Of a DNA stretch of 64,000 bases, positions 32,326-40,676 are shown in pieces. Source of the stretch: Streptomyces sp. NBC_00358 (lineage in GTDB: Bacteria > Actinomycetota > Actinomycetes > Streptomycetales > Streptomycetaceae); contig NZ_CP107976.1 in assembly GCF_036099295.1 (NCBI RefSeq), forward strand, positions 4,774,001 to 4,838,000, in the 5' to 3' direction. Made by a program: the position numbers and the translations under genes. The notes below the pieces were generated by a model that saw nothing but the letters and a program-made list of their open reading frames with translations, made no database searches and was not told the DNA's origin. Every line of letters starts with the position of its first letter. The stretch's first letter is position 1.

Positions 32326-33831
32326 ATGCCCAGTGCAGAGACGACGCGCGTGAGCGCGCACGAGCCGGAGCTGGTGCGGCCGACCAAGGACGACGAGGTC
32401 GCCGCCAGCGGCAGTGAGCTGATCGGCGGCCCTATCGGGCGACGAGCCCTGCTCGGGACGTCCTGGTGGACGCCCATACGGGTCGTGGCGCTGGTGGCGA
32501 TCGGAATGTTCGTCCTCGGTATGGTCCAGAAGCTGCCTTGCTACGACGGCGGCTGGTTCTTCGGAGCCAGTTCGCAGTACACGCACGCGTGCTACTCGGA
32601 CATCCCGCACCTGTACCAGGGGCGGGGTTTCGCCGACGGTCTCGTACCGTACTTCGACAAGATCCCCGGCGACATGGACTACCTCGAGTACCCGGTGCTG
32701 ACCGGCGTGTTCATGGAAGTCGCGGCCTGGCTCACTCCGGGCAGCGGGAGCATCCAGCACCAGGAGCAGGTCTACTGGATGGTCAACGCGGGGATGCTGA
32801 TGGCCTGCGCGGCTGTCATCGCCGTATGCACCGCGCGCACCCACCGTCGCCGCCCCTGGGACGGCCTCCTGGTCGCTCTCGCGCCCGCTTTCGCGCTGAC
32901 GGCCACCATCAACTGGGATCTCCTCGCCGTGGCCCTGCTGGCCGCCGCGATGCTGATGTGGTCGCGGGGACGCGCCCTGGCCTTCGGCATCCTGATCGGG
33001 CTCGCCACAGCGGCCAAGTTCTACCCGTTCCTGGTGCTCGGGCCGCTTTTCCTGCTGTGCTGGCGGGCCGGCAAGTGGCGCGAGTTCGGTACGGCGATGC
33101 TCGGTGCCGTCGGTGCCTGGCTGGTCGTGAACCTTCCGGTCATGTACCTCGCGCCCGAAGGGTGGGCGAAGTTCTACAGCTTCAGCCATGACCGCGGCGT
33201 CGACTTCGGTTCGGTCTTCCTCTTCATCTCGCAGTGGATGAAGATCTCGATCACCCCCGACGCCGCCAACACCTGGGCGCTGGTCCTGATGGTGATCATC
33301 TGCGCGGGGCTGAGCGTCGTCGCGCTCACCGCCCCCCGCCGCCCCCGCTTCGCCCAGCTCGCCTTCCTGATCGTCGCGGCCTTCATCCTCACGAACAAGG
33401 TCTACTCGCCGCAGTACGTGCTGTGGCTCGTCCCGCTCGCCGTGCTGGCCCGGCCGCGCTGGCGGGACTTCCTGATCTGGCAGGCGTGCGAGGTCGCGTA
33501 CTTCCTGGGCATCTGGATGTACCTCGCTTACACGACCAGCGGGGACGCTCACAAGGGCCTGCCGACCGACGGGTACCAAGTCGCCATCGCCGTACACCTG
33601 TTGGGGACCCTGTACCTGTGCGGGGTGGTCGTGCGGGACATCTTCATGCCGGAACGCGACGTGGTGCGCCGGGCCGGGGACGACGATCCGTCGGGCGGGC
33701 TGCTGGACGGCGCGGAGGATGTCTTCGTTCTCGGGGCTGCCGCACATCCGGCGCGGCACGCCGCACCCTTCGACGGGCTTCCCCAGGTCGACTGGGGAGC
33801 GGACACGACTCCTGGAGACCGTTCGCTCTGA
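32326..33831 (+). CDS. Polytopic membrane glycosyltransferase (GT87-like)
   Basis: Predicted polyprenyl-phosphate-sugar-dependent glycosyltransferase of the GT-C/GT87 type. The 501 residues have about ten membrane segments beginning at IRVVALVAIGMFVLGMV. An extracytoplasmic loop after the first segment reads CYDGGWFF ... DIPHLYQGRGFADGLVPYFDK ... DYLEYPVLTG, which fits the acidic catalytic loop of GT-C enzymes. The sugar acceptor is unknown. The ATG at 32326 is chosen as the last of three in-frame starts because the hydrophilic N-terminus MPSAETTRVS begins there; 32317 is also possible. Confidence 0.8.
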   Translation: MPSAETTRVSAHEPELVRPTKDDEVAASGSELIGGPIGRRALLGTSWWTPIRVVALVAIGMFVLGMVQKLPCYDGGWFFGASSQYTHACYSDIPHLYQGRGFADGLVPYFDKIPGDMDYLEYPVLTGVFMEVAAWLTPGSGSIQHQEQVYWMVNAGMLMACAAVIAVCTARTHRRRPWDGLLVALAPAFALTATINWDLLAVALLAAAMLMWSRGRALAFGILIGLATAAKFYPFLVLGPLFLLCWRAGKWREFGTAMLGAVGAWLVVNLPVMYLAPEGWAKFYSFSHDRGVDFGSVFLFISQWMKISITPDAANTWALVLMVIICAGLSVVALTAPRRPRFAQLAFLIVAAFILTNKVYSPQYVLWLVPLAVLARPRWRDFLIWQACEVAYFLGIWMYLAYTTSGDAHKGLPTDGYQVAIAVHLLGTLYLCGVVVRDIFMPERDVVRRAGDDDPSGGLLDGAEDVFVLGAAAHPARHAAPFDGLPQVDWGADTTPGDRSL

Positions 33832-33858
33832 GCGAACACGACCTGGAAGAGCACACGA

Positions 33859-33893
33859 GAAAGGCCGTACACGGACACCGTGTACGGCCTTTC
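33859..33893. terminator. Bidirectional terminator
   Basis: Perfect 16-bp inverted repeat (GAAAGGCCGTACACGG at 33859-33874, complement at 33878-33893) with a 3-nt loop and a T-rich end, between the convergent glycosyltransferase and racemase-like genes. Confidence 0.92.
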
Positions 33894-33922
33894 TTCTTGG
33901 CTGGAGCGTGCCGAAACCCGGG

Positions 33923-34954
33923 TCAGCGCTCGACGACGCGGTCGAACTGCGTGGTGGTGTGCCGCAGATGGGCCACCAACTCGTCCCCGACCCTCGGCTC
34001 CGAGGCGTCGGAGGGCACGAAGAGAATCGAGACCTGCATGTGCGGCGGCTCGGCGAACCAGCGCTGCTTGCCGTCCCAGACGAACGGGGAAAGGTTCCGG
34101 TTGACCGTCGCGAGGCCGGCGCGGGCGACGCCCTTGGCGCGCGGCATGACGCCGTGCAGCGCCTTGGGAGCCTCCAGGCCCACCCCGTGCGACGTACCGC
34201 CCGCCACGACCACCAGCCAGCCGTCCGAGGCGGCCTTCTGCTGCCGGTAGCCGAAGCGGTCGCCCTTGGAGACGCGTGTGACGTCCAGGACGGCCCCGCG
34301 GTACTCGGTGGCCTCGTGGTCCCCCAGCCACAGCCGCGTGCCGATACGGGCGCGGAAGTGCGTCTGCGGGAACTGCTGCTGAAGCCGCGCGAGTTCCTCC
34401 GCCTTGAGGTGGCTGACGAACATCGTGTGCAGGGGCAGACGGGCCGCGCGCAGGCGGTCCATCCAGCCGATGACCTCCTCGACGGCGTCCGAGCCGTCGG
34501 TACGGTCCAGCGGCAGATGGATCGCGAAGCCCTCCAGCCTGACGTTCTCGATGGCGGAGTGCAGGTGCGGCAGGTCCTGCTCGCTCACGCCGTGCCGCTT
34601 CATCGAGGACATCACCTCGATGACGACACGGGCGCCCACAAGGCCGTACACGCCGTCGATGGACGACACGGAGCGGATGACGCGGTCGGGCAGCGGAACG
34701 GGCTCCTCGCCGCGCCTGAACGGCGTCAGGACCAGTAGATCGCCGCCGAACCAGTCCTTGATCCGGGCGGCCTCGTACGTGGTGCCGACGGCGAGGATGT
34801 CCGAACCCAGGCGGGTGGCCTCGTCCGCGAGCCGTTCGTGGCCGAAGCCGTAGCCGTTGCCTTTGCAGACGGGGACGAGTCCCGGGAACTGCTCGGACAC
34901 CTGCTTGTGGTGTGCCCGCCAGCGCGCGGTGTCGACGTAGAGCGTGAGCGCCAT
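33923..34954 (-). CDS. Alanine racemase-like PLP protein
   Basis: Fold type III PLP protein resembling alanine racemase. The 343 residues show the PLP-lysine segment VPVCKGNGYGFG (about 27-38, family pattern KANAYGHG), followed by a barrel with GFAIHLPLDRTDGSD and HTMFVSHLKAEE, and a C-terminal beta domain (FRARIGTRLWLGDHEATEYRG). Several positions around the C-terminal catalytic Tyr region do not match classical Alr closely, so racemase activity or substrate is uncertain. It is upstream of a terminator and 128 bp downstream of femX on the same strand, suggesting a role in precursor amino acids for cross-linking. Confidence 0.75.
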   Translation of the reverse strand: MALTLYVDTARWRAHHKQVSEQFPGLVPVCKGNGYGFGHERLADEATRLGSDILAVGTTYEAARIKDWFGGDLLVLTPFRRGEEPVPLPDRVIRSVSSIDGVYGLVGARVVIEVMSSMKRHGVSEQDLPHLHSAIENVRLEGFAIHLPLDRTDGSDAVEEVIGWMDRLRAARLPLHTMFVSHLKAEELARLQQQFPQTHFRARIGTRLWLGDHEATEYRGAVLDVTRVSKGDRFGYRQQKAASDGWLVVVAGGTSHGVGLEAPKALHGVMPRAKGVARAGLATVNRNLSPFVWDGKQRWFAEPPHMQVSILFVPSDASEPRVGDELVAHLRHTTTQFDRVVER

Positions 34955-35082
34955 GGCCGGTCCCGGAACCTTTCTCGTGGCTGCGGTGTATCAGAGGTAT
35001 GAAAAGGAATTGTCGCTGATTCGCCGGACCGATGGGGCGATGCCGGGCTGGTTCAGCGGCCCGGCATGCGATTCGGGGTGGC

Positions 35083-36204
35083 TCAGCGGCGCGACATGTA
35101 GATGTCGAGCGCCTTGTGGAGCAGCTTGTTGAGGGGGAAGTCCCACTCGCCGAGGTACTCGGCGGCCTCTCCGCCCGTGCCCACCTTGAACTGGATCAGG
35201 CCGAAGAGGTGATCGGTCTCGTCCAGCGAGTCGGAGATGCCGCGCAGGTCGTAGACCGTGGCTCCCAGGGCGTACGAGTCGCGCAGCATGCGCCACTGCA
35301 TCGCGTTCGAGGGCCGGACCTCACGCCCGATGTTGTCCGAGGCGCCGTAGGAGTACCAGACGTGTCCGCCGACGACGAGCATCGTCGCGGCCGACAGGTT
35401 CACCCCGTTGTGACGGGCGAAGTAGAGCCGCATCCGGTTGGGGTCCTCACTGTTGAGGGCCGTCCACATGCGCTGGAAGTACGACAGCGGGCGGGGCCGG
35501 AAGTGGTCGCGCAGCGCGGTGATCTCGTACAGCCGCTGCCACTCCTCCAGGTCCTGGTAGCCGCCCTGGACGACCTCGACGCCCGCCTTCTCGGCCTTCT
35601 TGATGTTGCGGCGCCACAGTTGGTTGAAGTTCCTGTGGACCTCTTCGAGGGAGCGGTTGGCCAGCGGCACCTGGAAGACATAGCGGGGCTGGACGTCGCC
35701 GAAGCCGGCACCGCCGTCCTCGCCCTGTTGCCAGCCCATGCGGCGCAGCTTGTCCGCGACCTCGAAGGCACGCGGCTCGATGAAGTCGGCCTCGATGTCG
35801 CGCAGGCGCTTCACGTCCGGGTTCTGGATGCCGCCCTTGATGGAGGTGGCTTCCCAGCGCCGGATGATCACCGGCGGGCCCATCTTCACGGAGAAGGCGC
35901 CCTGGTGCTTGAGGTGCGCGAGCATCGGCTGCAGCCAGTCGTCGAGGTTCGGCGCGAACCAGTTGATGACCGGGCCTTCGGGCAGATAGGCGAGGTAACG
36001 CTTGATCTTGGGCAGCTGGCGGTACAGCACCAGACCCGCGCCGACCATGTGGCCGGTCTTCTCGTCGAACCATCCGAGGTTCTCGGAACGCCACTCGGCC
36101 TTTACGTCTGCCCAGGCGGGGACCTGCATGTGACTAGCCGCGGGCAGGCTCTGGATGTATGCCAGATGCTGCTCTCGGCTGATGGTCCTCAGGGTCAGGC
36201 TCAT
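35083..36204 (-). CDS. femX: FemX-type peptidoglycan bridge aminoacyltransferase
   Basis: Transfers an amino acid (glycine in S. coelicolor) from aminoacyl-tRNA to the LL-diaminopimelate side chain of lipid II, the first step of the interpeptide bridge. The 373 residues contain two GNAT-like halves typical of FemABX: N-terminal LPAASHMQVPAWADVKAEW, central NLDDWLQPMLAHLKHQGAF with IEADFIEPRAF, and C-terminal FARHNGVNLSAATMLVVGGH with SNAMQWRMLRDSYALGATVYDLRG. It precedes the racemase-like gene on the same strand. Length and motifs match the family closely. Confidence 0.92.
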   Translation of the reverse strand: MSLTLRTISREQHLAYIQSLPAASHMQVPAWADVKAEWRSENLGWFDEKTGHMVGAGLVLYRQLPKIKRYLAYLPEGPVINWFAPNLDDWLQPMLAHLKHQGAFSVKMGPPVIIRRWEATSIKGGIQNPDVKRLRDIEADFIEPRAFEVADKLRRMGWQQGEDGGAGFGDVQPRYVFQVPLANRSLEEVHRNFNQLWRRNIKKAEKAGVEVVQGGYQDLEEWQRLYEITALRDHFRPRPLSYFQRMWTALNSEDPNRMRLYFARHNGVNLSAATMLVVGGHVWYSYGASDNIGREVRPSNAMQWRMLRDSYALGATVYDLRGISDSLDETDHLFGLIQFKVGTGGEAAEYLGEWDFPLNKLLHKALDIYMSRR

Positions 36205-36313
36205 TCGGGGCGCTCCTCGGGCTGGTGTGTCCCCATGGGTACAGGGGCTCCGGCTCTCGCGCCGAAGCCTACTGCGCCCTGCGAGCGCCCCGACTGGCCG
36301 TATGGAACCTGAA

Positions 36314-36345
36314 CCCCGGGGACGCGTCGTGAGGCGTCCCCGGGG
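36314..36345 (-). terminator. Terminator after the small membrane gene
   Basis: Perfect 12-bp stem (CCCCGGGGACGC at 36314-36325, complement at 36334-36345) with an 8-nt loop, 24 bp past the stop at 36369. Confidence 0.88.
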
Positions 36346-36368
36346 TCAGGGGAAAACGGACGTTCGAC

Positions 36369-36680
36369 TCAGATCACACCGCCGAAGAGGCCGCCGTGGG
36401 CCAGGCCGAGGTAGAAACCGACGCCGGAGAGACCGAGTCCCACGATCAGTCCGAAGCGCTCCCGGGTCGTCTCGGAGATGAACTGCCCGTAGGCGCCGGC
36501 GAGGATCCCGACGAGTCCGGACCAGGAGCTGAGCAGATGGAGGCTGTGGAACATCGATGTGACGAAGGCCAGGACCCCGCACACCAGGGTCACCACGAGC
36601 AAGGTGTCCTGGAGAGGATGCGGCTTGCCGTCCGTGGCGAAGAGTGAGCCGGTGGTGCTGGGTCGCATTACCTGTGCCAT
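36369..36680 (-). CDS. Small integral membrane protein
   Basis: Function unknown. The 103 residues have a 23-residue polar start followed by three hydrophobic segments (LLVVTLVCGVLAFVTSMFHS, LLSSWSGLVGILAGAYGQF and FGLIVGLGLSGVGFYLGLA) and a short Gly-rich end. The ATG at 36680 is supported by AGGAGGTG upstream; the longer open frame to 36911 is noncoding in character. It lies between femX and the divergent rpsF operon, a conserved place in Streptomyces. Confidence 0.82.
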   Translation of the reverse strand: MAQVMRPSTTGSLFATDGKPHPLQDTLLVVTLVCGVLAFVTSMFHSLHLLSSWSGLVGILAGAYGQFISETTRERFGLIVGLGLSGVGFYLGLAHGGLFGGVI

Positions 36681-36913
36681 AAGGCACCTCCTGCGGAAGG
36701 CGGCGCATCGTAGCGCCATACACACCCGATGTGTACAGATTGACGGCCAACCCGGCCGGATTTCAACCGGAAGCCGGTGTGCAGGTACTCTGTACCCTCT
36801 GCACCGGTGTCTGCCCAGGCTCAGAGCCAGGTCACGACAGGGATTGCCGCTCGGTTCACCGATCGGCGGCCCGCTTGTCAGTGGCGGCCGATACCGTTGC
36901 GTACGCATCACAA

Positions 36914-36967
36914 CCCTCCTGCCACGGAACGACCGTGGCCGTTGAGTCCAAAGGAGGTGGGTTCCAC
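36914..36967 (+). promoter_or_regulatory. rpsF leader hairpins sequestering the ribosome-binding site
   Basis: GCCACGG (36921-36927) pairs with CCGTGGC (36933-36939). The flanking CCTCCT (36915-36920) can pair with AGGAGG (36952-36957), which is the Shine-Dalgarno sequence of rpsF. The nested structure is suited to autoregulation by S6 or S6:S18, as known for other bacterial rpsF leaders. Whether it matches that RNA family needs covariance evidence. Confidence 0.5.
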
Positions 36968-37258
36968 ATGCGTCACTACGAAGTGATGGTCATCCTCGAC
37001 CCCGATCTGGAAGAGCGCGCTGTCGCCCCCCTGATCGAGAACTTCCTCTCCGTCGTCCGTGAGGGCAACGGCAAGGTCGAAAAGGTCGACACCTGGGGCC
37101 GTCGTCGTCTCTCGTACGAGATCAAGAAGAAGCCCGAGGGCATCTACTCGGTCATCGACCTGCAGGCCGAGCCTGCGGTCGTCAAGGAGCTCGACCGCCA
37201 GATGAACCTGAACGAGTCGGTCCTCCGGACCAAGGTCCTCCGTCCCGAGACCCACTGA
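36968..37258 (+). CDS. rpsF: 30S ribosomal protein S6
   Basis: Small-subunit protein that binds with S18 to the 16S rRNA central domain. The 96 residues MRHYEVMVILDPDLEERAVA... and ending VLRPETH match S6 in length and sequence, with the EVMVILDP strand and GRRRLSYEIKKKPEGIY segment. The ATG at 36968 has a perfect AAAGGAGGTG ribosome-binding site; the longer open frame from 36731 is spurious. It heads the rpsF–ssb–rpsR–rplI operon. Confidence 0.98.
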   Translation: MRHYEVMVILDPDLEERAVAPLIENFLSVVREGNGKVEKVDTWGRRRLSYEIKKKPEGIYSVIDLQAEPAVVKELDRQMNLNESVLRTKVLRPETH

Positions 37259-37335
37259 GCTCTCCAGCTCAGCTGAACTCGGGCATCGAGTAGCAGCACC
37301 AGCAGCCAGCAGCAAACCCGCCGAGAGGTTCCCCC

Positions 37336-37938
37336 ATGGCAGGCGAGACCGTCATCACGGTCGTCGGCAATCTTGTCGACGACCCCGAGCTGCGCTTCAC
37401 CCCTTCCGGTGCGGCGGTCGCGAAGTTCCGTGTCGCGTCCACTCCCCGCACCTTCGACCGTCAGACCAATGAGTGGAAGGACGGCGAGAGCCTGTTCCTG
37501 ACCTGCTCGGTCTGGCGTCAGGCGGCGGAGAACGTCGCCGAGTCGCTCCAGCGCGGCATGCGCGTCATCGTGCAGGGCCGCCTGAAGCAGCGGTCCTACG
37601 AGGACAACCAGGGCGTCAAGCGCACGGTCTACGAACTGGACGTAGAGGAAGTCGGCGCCAGCCTGAAGAACGCCACGGCCAAGGTCACCAAGACCACGGG
37701 CCGCGGCGGCCAGGGCGGTTACGGCGGCGGCAGTGGCGGCGGCCAGCAGGGCGGCGGCTGGGGCGGAAGCTCCGGCAGCGCTCCGCAGGGCGGCAGCGCT
37801 CCTGCCGACGACCCCTGGGCCACCGGCGCTCCCGCCGGTGGCAACCAGGGCGGTGGCGCTGCTGGTGGCGGCGGTGGCGGCTGGGGCGGAAGCTCCGGCG
37901 GTTCCGGCGGCGGCTACTCGGACGAGCCCCCCTTCTAG
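37336..37938 (+). CDS. ssb: Single-stranded DNA-binding protein
   Basis: Essential SSB that coats ssDNA during replication and repair. The 200 residues contain an OB fold (1-115: VITVVGNLVDDPELRFTPSG, LFLTCSVWRQAAENVAESL, VIVQGRLKQRSYE), a long Gly/Gln/Ser-rich linker with GGGGWGGSSG repeats, and the acidic tip DEPPF that docks partner proteins. It lies between rpsF and rpsR, as in most bacteria. The name ssbA may apply, since Streptomyces has a second ssb elsewhere. Confidence 0.97.
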   Translation: MAGETVITVVGNLVDDPELRFTPSGAAVAKFRVASTPRTFDRQTNEWKDGESLFLTCSVWRQAAENVAESLQRGMRVIVQGRLKQRSYEDNQGVKRTVYELDVEEVGASLKNATAKVTKTTGRGGQGGYGGGSGGGQQGGGWGGSSGSAPQGGSAPADDPWATGAPAGGNQGGGAAGGGGGGWGGSSGGSGGGYSDEPPF

Positions 37939-37995
37939 GCCTTAAGGCCGAGGGTGGGCCGTACTCCCACTTCTTGATCACACAGGAGATACACC

Positions 37996-38232
37996 ATGGC
38001 GAAGCCGCCTGTGCGCAAGCCGAAGAAGAAGGTCTGCGCGTTCTGCAAGGACAAGGTCACGTACGTGGACTACAAGGACACGAACATGCTGCGGAAGTTC
38101 ATTTCCGACCGCGGCAAGATCCGTGCCCGCCGCGTGACCGGCAACTGCACGCAGCACCAGCGTGACGTCGCCACGGCTGTGAAGAACAGCCGTGAGATGG
38201 CGCTGCTGCCCTACACGTCCACCGCGCGATAA
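37996..38232 (+). CDS. rpsR: 30S ribosomal protein S18 (zinc-binding form)
   Basis: Small-subunit protein partner of S6. The 78 residues contain VCAFCKDKVTYVDYKD, RKFISDRGKIRARRVTGNC and the conserved HQRDVATAVKNSREMALLPY. The Cys pair CAFC plus CTQH suggests the metal-binding C+ type, which in Streptomyces often has a Cys-free paralogue induced by zinc shortage. It follows ssb by 57 bp and is followed by rplI after 18 bp. Confidence 0.97.
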   Translation: MAKPPVRKPKKKVCAFCKDKVTYVDYKDTNMLRKFISDRGKIRARRVTGNCTQHQRDVATAVKNSREMALLPYTSTAR

Positions 38233-38250
38233 GGGAAGGGTGACCGACTA

Positions 38251-38697
38251 ATGAAGATCATCCTCACCCACGAGGTCTCCGGCCTCGGTGCCGCGGGCGA
38301 CGTCGTTGACGTCAAGGACGGTTACGCTCGCAACTACCTGATCCCGCGGAACTTTGCGATCCGCTGGACCAAGGGTGGCGAGAAGGACGTCGAGCAGATC
38401 CGTCGTGCTCGCAAGATCCACGAGATCGCGACCATCGAGCAGGCCAACGAGATCAAGGCCCGCCTCGAAGGCGTCAAGGTCCGTCTGGCCGTTCGCTCCG
38501 GCGACGCCGGTCGTCTCTTCGGTTCCGTCACCCCGGCTGACGTCGCTTCGGCGATCAAGGCTTCCGGTGGCCCCGAGGTCGACAAGCGCCGCATCGAGCT
38601 GGGCTCGCCCATCAAGACCCTGGGCGCCCACCAGACGTCCGTGCGTCTGCACCCCGAGGTTGCCGCCAAGGTCAACATCGAGGTTGTCGCTGCCTGA
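38251..38697 (+). CDS. rplI: 50S ribosomal protein L9
   Basis: Large-subunit protein made of two RNA-binding domains joined by a long helix. The 148 residues begin MKIILTHEVSGLGAAGDVVDVKDG, with GYARNYLIPRNFAI in the N-domain, the connecting helix around ARKIHEIATIEQANEIKARLEG, and the C-domain (GRLFGSVTPADVASAI). Last gene of the rpsF operon; a strong terminator follows after 24 bp. Confidence 0.97.
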   Translation: MKIILTHEVSGLGAAGDVVDVKDGYARNYLIPRNFAIRWTKGGEKDVEQIRRARKIHEIATIEQANEIKARLEGVKVRLAVRSGDAGRLFGSVTPADVASAIKASGGPEVDKRRIELGSPIKTLGAHQTSVRLHPEVAAKVNIEVVAA

Positions 38698-38721
38698 GTG
38701 CAGCGCTCGGCATAGCTGAGA

Positions 38722-38753
38722 GAAGGGCCGCACCCCTCGGGGTGCGGCCCTTC
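38722..38753. terminator. Terminator of the rpsF–rplI operon
   Basis: Perfect 15-bp stem (GAAGGGCCGCACCCC at 38722-38736, complement at 38739-38753) with a 2-nt loop and T-rich 3' side; also usable for the convergent MATE gene. Confidence 0.92.
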
Positions 38754-38836
38754 TGCTTCTCCTGAGACCATCCGTTCCGTTTCCTCCGCGCGGGTCCGCC
38801 CGGGTACCGGGTCCTGCCCGGCTCCGGGGACTCGTC

Positions 38837-38850
38837 GTTTCACGTGAAAC
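38837..38850. other. parS: parS site 9
   Basis: Perfect GTTTCACGTGAAAC (16-bp palindrome 38836-38851) between the convergent rplI and MATE genes. A decayed half-site follows at about 38857-38867. Confidence 0.94.
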
Positions 38851-38879
38851 GCTCGCTTCCGTGAAACGGTCGACGGCGG

Positions 38880-40217
38880 TCAGCGCGTCGCTCCCGTCAC
38901 GATCCAGCGGCCCGATCGAGAGCGCAGCCACAGGGTCAGCATCCGCACCGCCATCATCAGCGTCATCGCTCCCCAGAGAGCGGTCAGCCTGCCGCCGAGA
39001 ACCGGAACCAGCAGGGCGACGGGGGTGAAGACCGCCAGCGTGAGCAGCATGGCCCAGGCCAGATAGGGCCCGTCGCCGGCACCCATCAGCACGCCGTCCA
39101 GGACGAAGACGATTCCACAGATCGGCTGGGAGGCGGCAACCATCACCAGAGCGGGCAGTGCCACGTCCTGCACCCCCGAGTCGCTACTGAACAACGGGAG
39201 GAACAGAGGGCGTGCCGCGAGGACCAACAGGCCGAGGACGACCCCGGCGACGAGGCCCCACTGCACCATGCGGCGGCATGCCTCGCGGGCACCCTGGGCA
39301 TCGTCCGCGCCGAGGTAGCGCCCGATGATGGCTTGTCCGGCTATGGCGATGGCGTCGAGCGCGAAGGCGAGCAGGCTCCACAGCGACAGGATGATCTGGT
39401 GTGCCGCCATGTCGGCGTCACCGAGCCGGGCAGCCACCGCCGTGGCGATCAGGAGGATCGCCCGAAGCGACAACGTACGGATGAGCAGGGGGGTGCCGGC
39501 CTGGGCGCATGCCCGGATGCCGGTGACGTCCGGCCGCAGGGAAGCGCCGTGTTTCCGGGCTCCGCGGATGACGACGTACAGATAGACGGCGGCCATGCCG
39601 CACTGGGCGAGGACGGTGCCCCAGGCCGAGCCGGCGATGCCGAGGCCGGCACCGTAGACGAGGGCGGCGTTGAGGACCGCATTGGCGACGAAGCCTCCGA
39701 CGGCGACGTACAGCGGGGTCTTCGTGTCCTGGAGTCCGCGCAGTATGCCGGTGGAGGCCAGCACGACGAGCATGGCGGGGATGCCGAACGCTGATATCCG
39801 CAGATAGGTGATCGCGTACGGGGCGGCGGTGTCCGAGGCGCCGAACAGCTCCATGAGGTCGGGTGCCGTGGGAAGGGCGACGGCGATCACCGCCGCGCCG
39901 ATGAGCACGGCGAGCCAGATCCCGTCCATGCCCTGGCGGATCGCGGCCCGCAGATCGCCTGCGCCGACTCTGCGGGCGACCGCCGCGGTGGTGGCGTAGG
40001 CGAGGAACACGAAGACTCCGACCGCTGTCATGAGAAGGGCCGAGGCGACGCCGAGTCCGGCCAGCTGCGCGGTGCCGAGGTGGCCGACGATGGCACTGTC
40101 GGCCATCACGAAGAGAGGCTCGGCGACGAGTGCGCCGAACGCCGGAACGGCCAGCGCGACGATCTCTCGGTCGTGCCGACGTCGGGCGGCCCTGGGTGCC
40201 GTGGAGGCCTGTGTCAT
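38880..40217 (-). CDS. MATE-family efflux transporter (DinF-type)
   Basis: Multidrug/toxin extrusion-type antiporter. The 445 residues have twelve membrane segments in two similar halves, with IVALAVPAFGALVAEPLFVMADSA at the start and QIILSLWSLLAFALDAIAIAGQAIIGR in the second half, characteristic of the DinF branch. Substrate unknown. The ATG at 40217 (MTQASTAPRAARRRHD) is the usual start; in-frame ATG 40223 and TTG 40226 are close alternatives. It is divergent from dnaB. Confidence 0.88.
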   Translation of the reverse strand: MTQASTAPRAARRRHDREIVALAVPAFGALVAEPLFVMADSAIVGHLGTAQLAGLGVASALLMTAVGVFVFLAYATTAAVARRVGAGDLRAAIRQGMDGIWLAVLIGAAVIAVALPTAPDLMELFGASDTAAPYAITYLRISAFGIPAMLVVLASTGILRGLQDTKTPLYVAVGGFVANAVLNAALVYGAGLGIAGSAWGTVLAQCGMAAVYLYVVIRGARKHGASLRPDVTGIRACAQAGTPLLIRTLSLRAILLIATAVAARLGDADMAAHQIILSLWSLLAFALDAIAIAGQAIIGRYLGADDAQGAREACRRMVQWGLVAGVVLGLLVLAARPLFLPLFSSDSGVQDVALPALVMVAASQPICGIVFVLDGVLMGAGDGPYLAWAMLLTLAVFTPVALLVPVLGGRLTALWGAMTLMMAVRMLTLWLRSRSGRWIVTGATR

Positions 40218-40226
40218 GAGCATCAA

Positions 40227-40676
40227 TCTAATCTTCCACAGGTAAGAGATGCAACGTGGATGGGACCCTTACTTTCTGTCGTGCGGGGTGTGTTGTGACG
40301 CACTGTTTGCAGCGATCTTGATCCCACTGGGGAAGTTTTTCTTCTGCACAGCCGGTGGATGGGAAAAGGCCAGGTCAGAGAACATTCGGTGGATGGGCTG
40401 AGGGCTTGTTCACAGGGCTGTCCACCGGGTCGTGCACAGGTTTCGTGGAGTTCTCCACAGCATCCGGGCCGTCGTCCACATGGCCTGTGGATAACCAGAT
40501 TGGCTGACGGTGCCCGCGGGCCTAACGTGGTGCGGCACCCGTTCTCTTCTCCGGCCTCGGAAAGCACGCAAAACCGACGCCTGAGAACCGGAGTTGGGCG
40601 GCTCACTTGTCAGTGCCGTGCCGTAGAAATTAGAGGCACTGCTAGGTCCGCTCCGCGGACGGGAGGAGGTGGCTCG
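40227..40676. promoter_or_regulatory. MATE–dnaB spacer with a DnaA-box cluster
   Basis: A 450-bp gap. Between 40406 and 40494 are six DnaA-box-like 9-mers, mostly facing dnaB: TTGTTCACA (40406-40414), CTGTCCACC (40418-40426), TCGTGCACA (40430-40438), TTCTCCACA (40451-40459), TCGTCCACA (40472-40480), and the complement of TTATCCACA (40486-40494). The last is a perfect match to the E. coli high-affinity box. A strong GGAGGAGGTGG ribosome-binding site precedes the dnaB GTG. No gene is evident. Confidence 0.75.
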
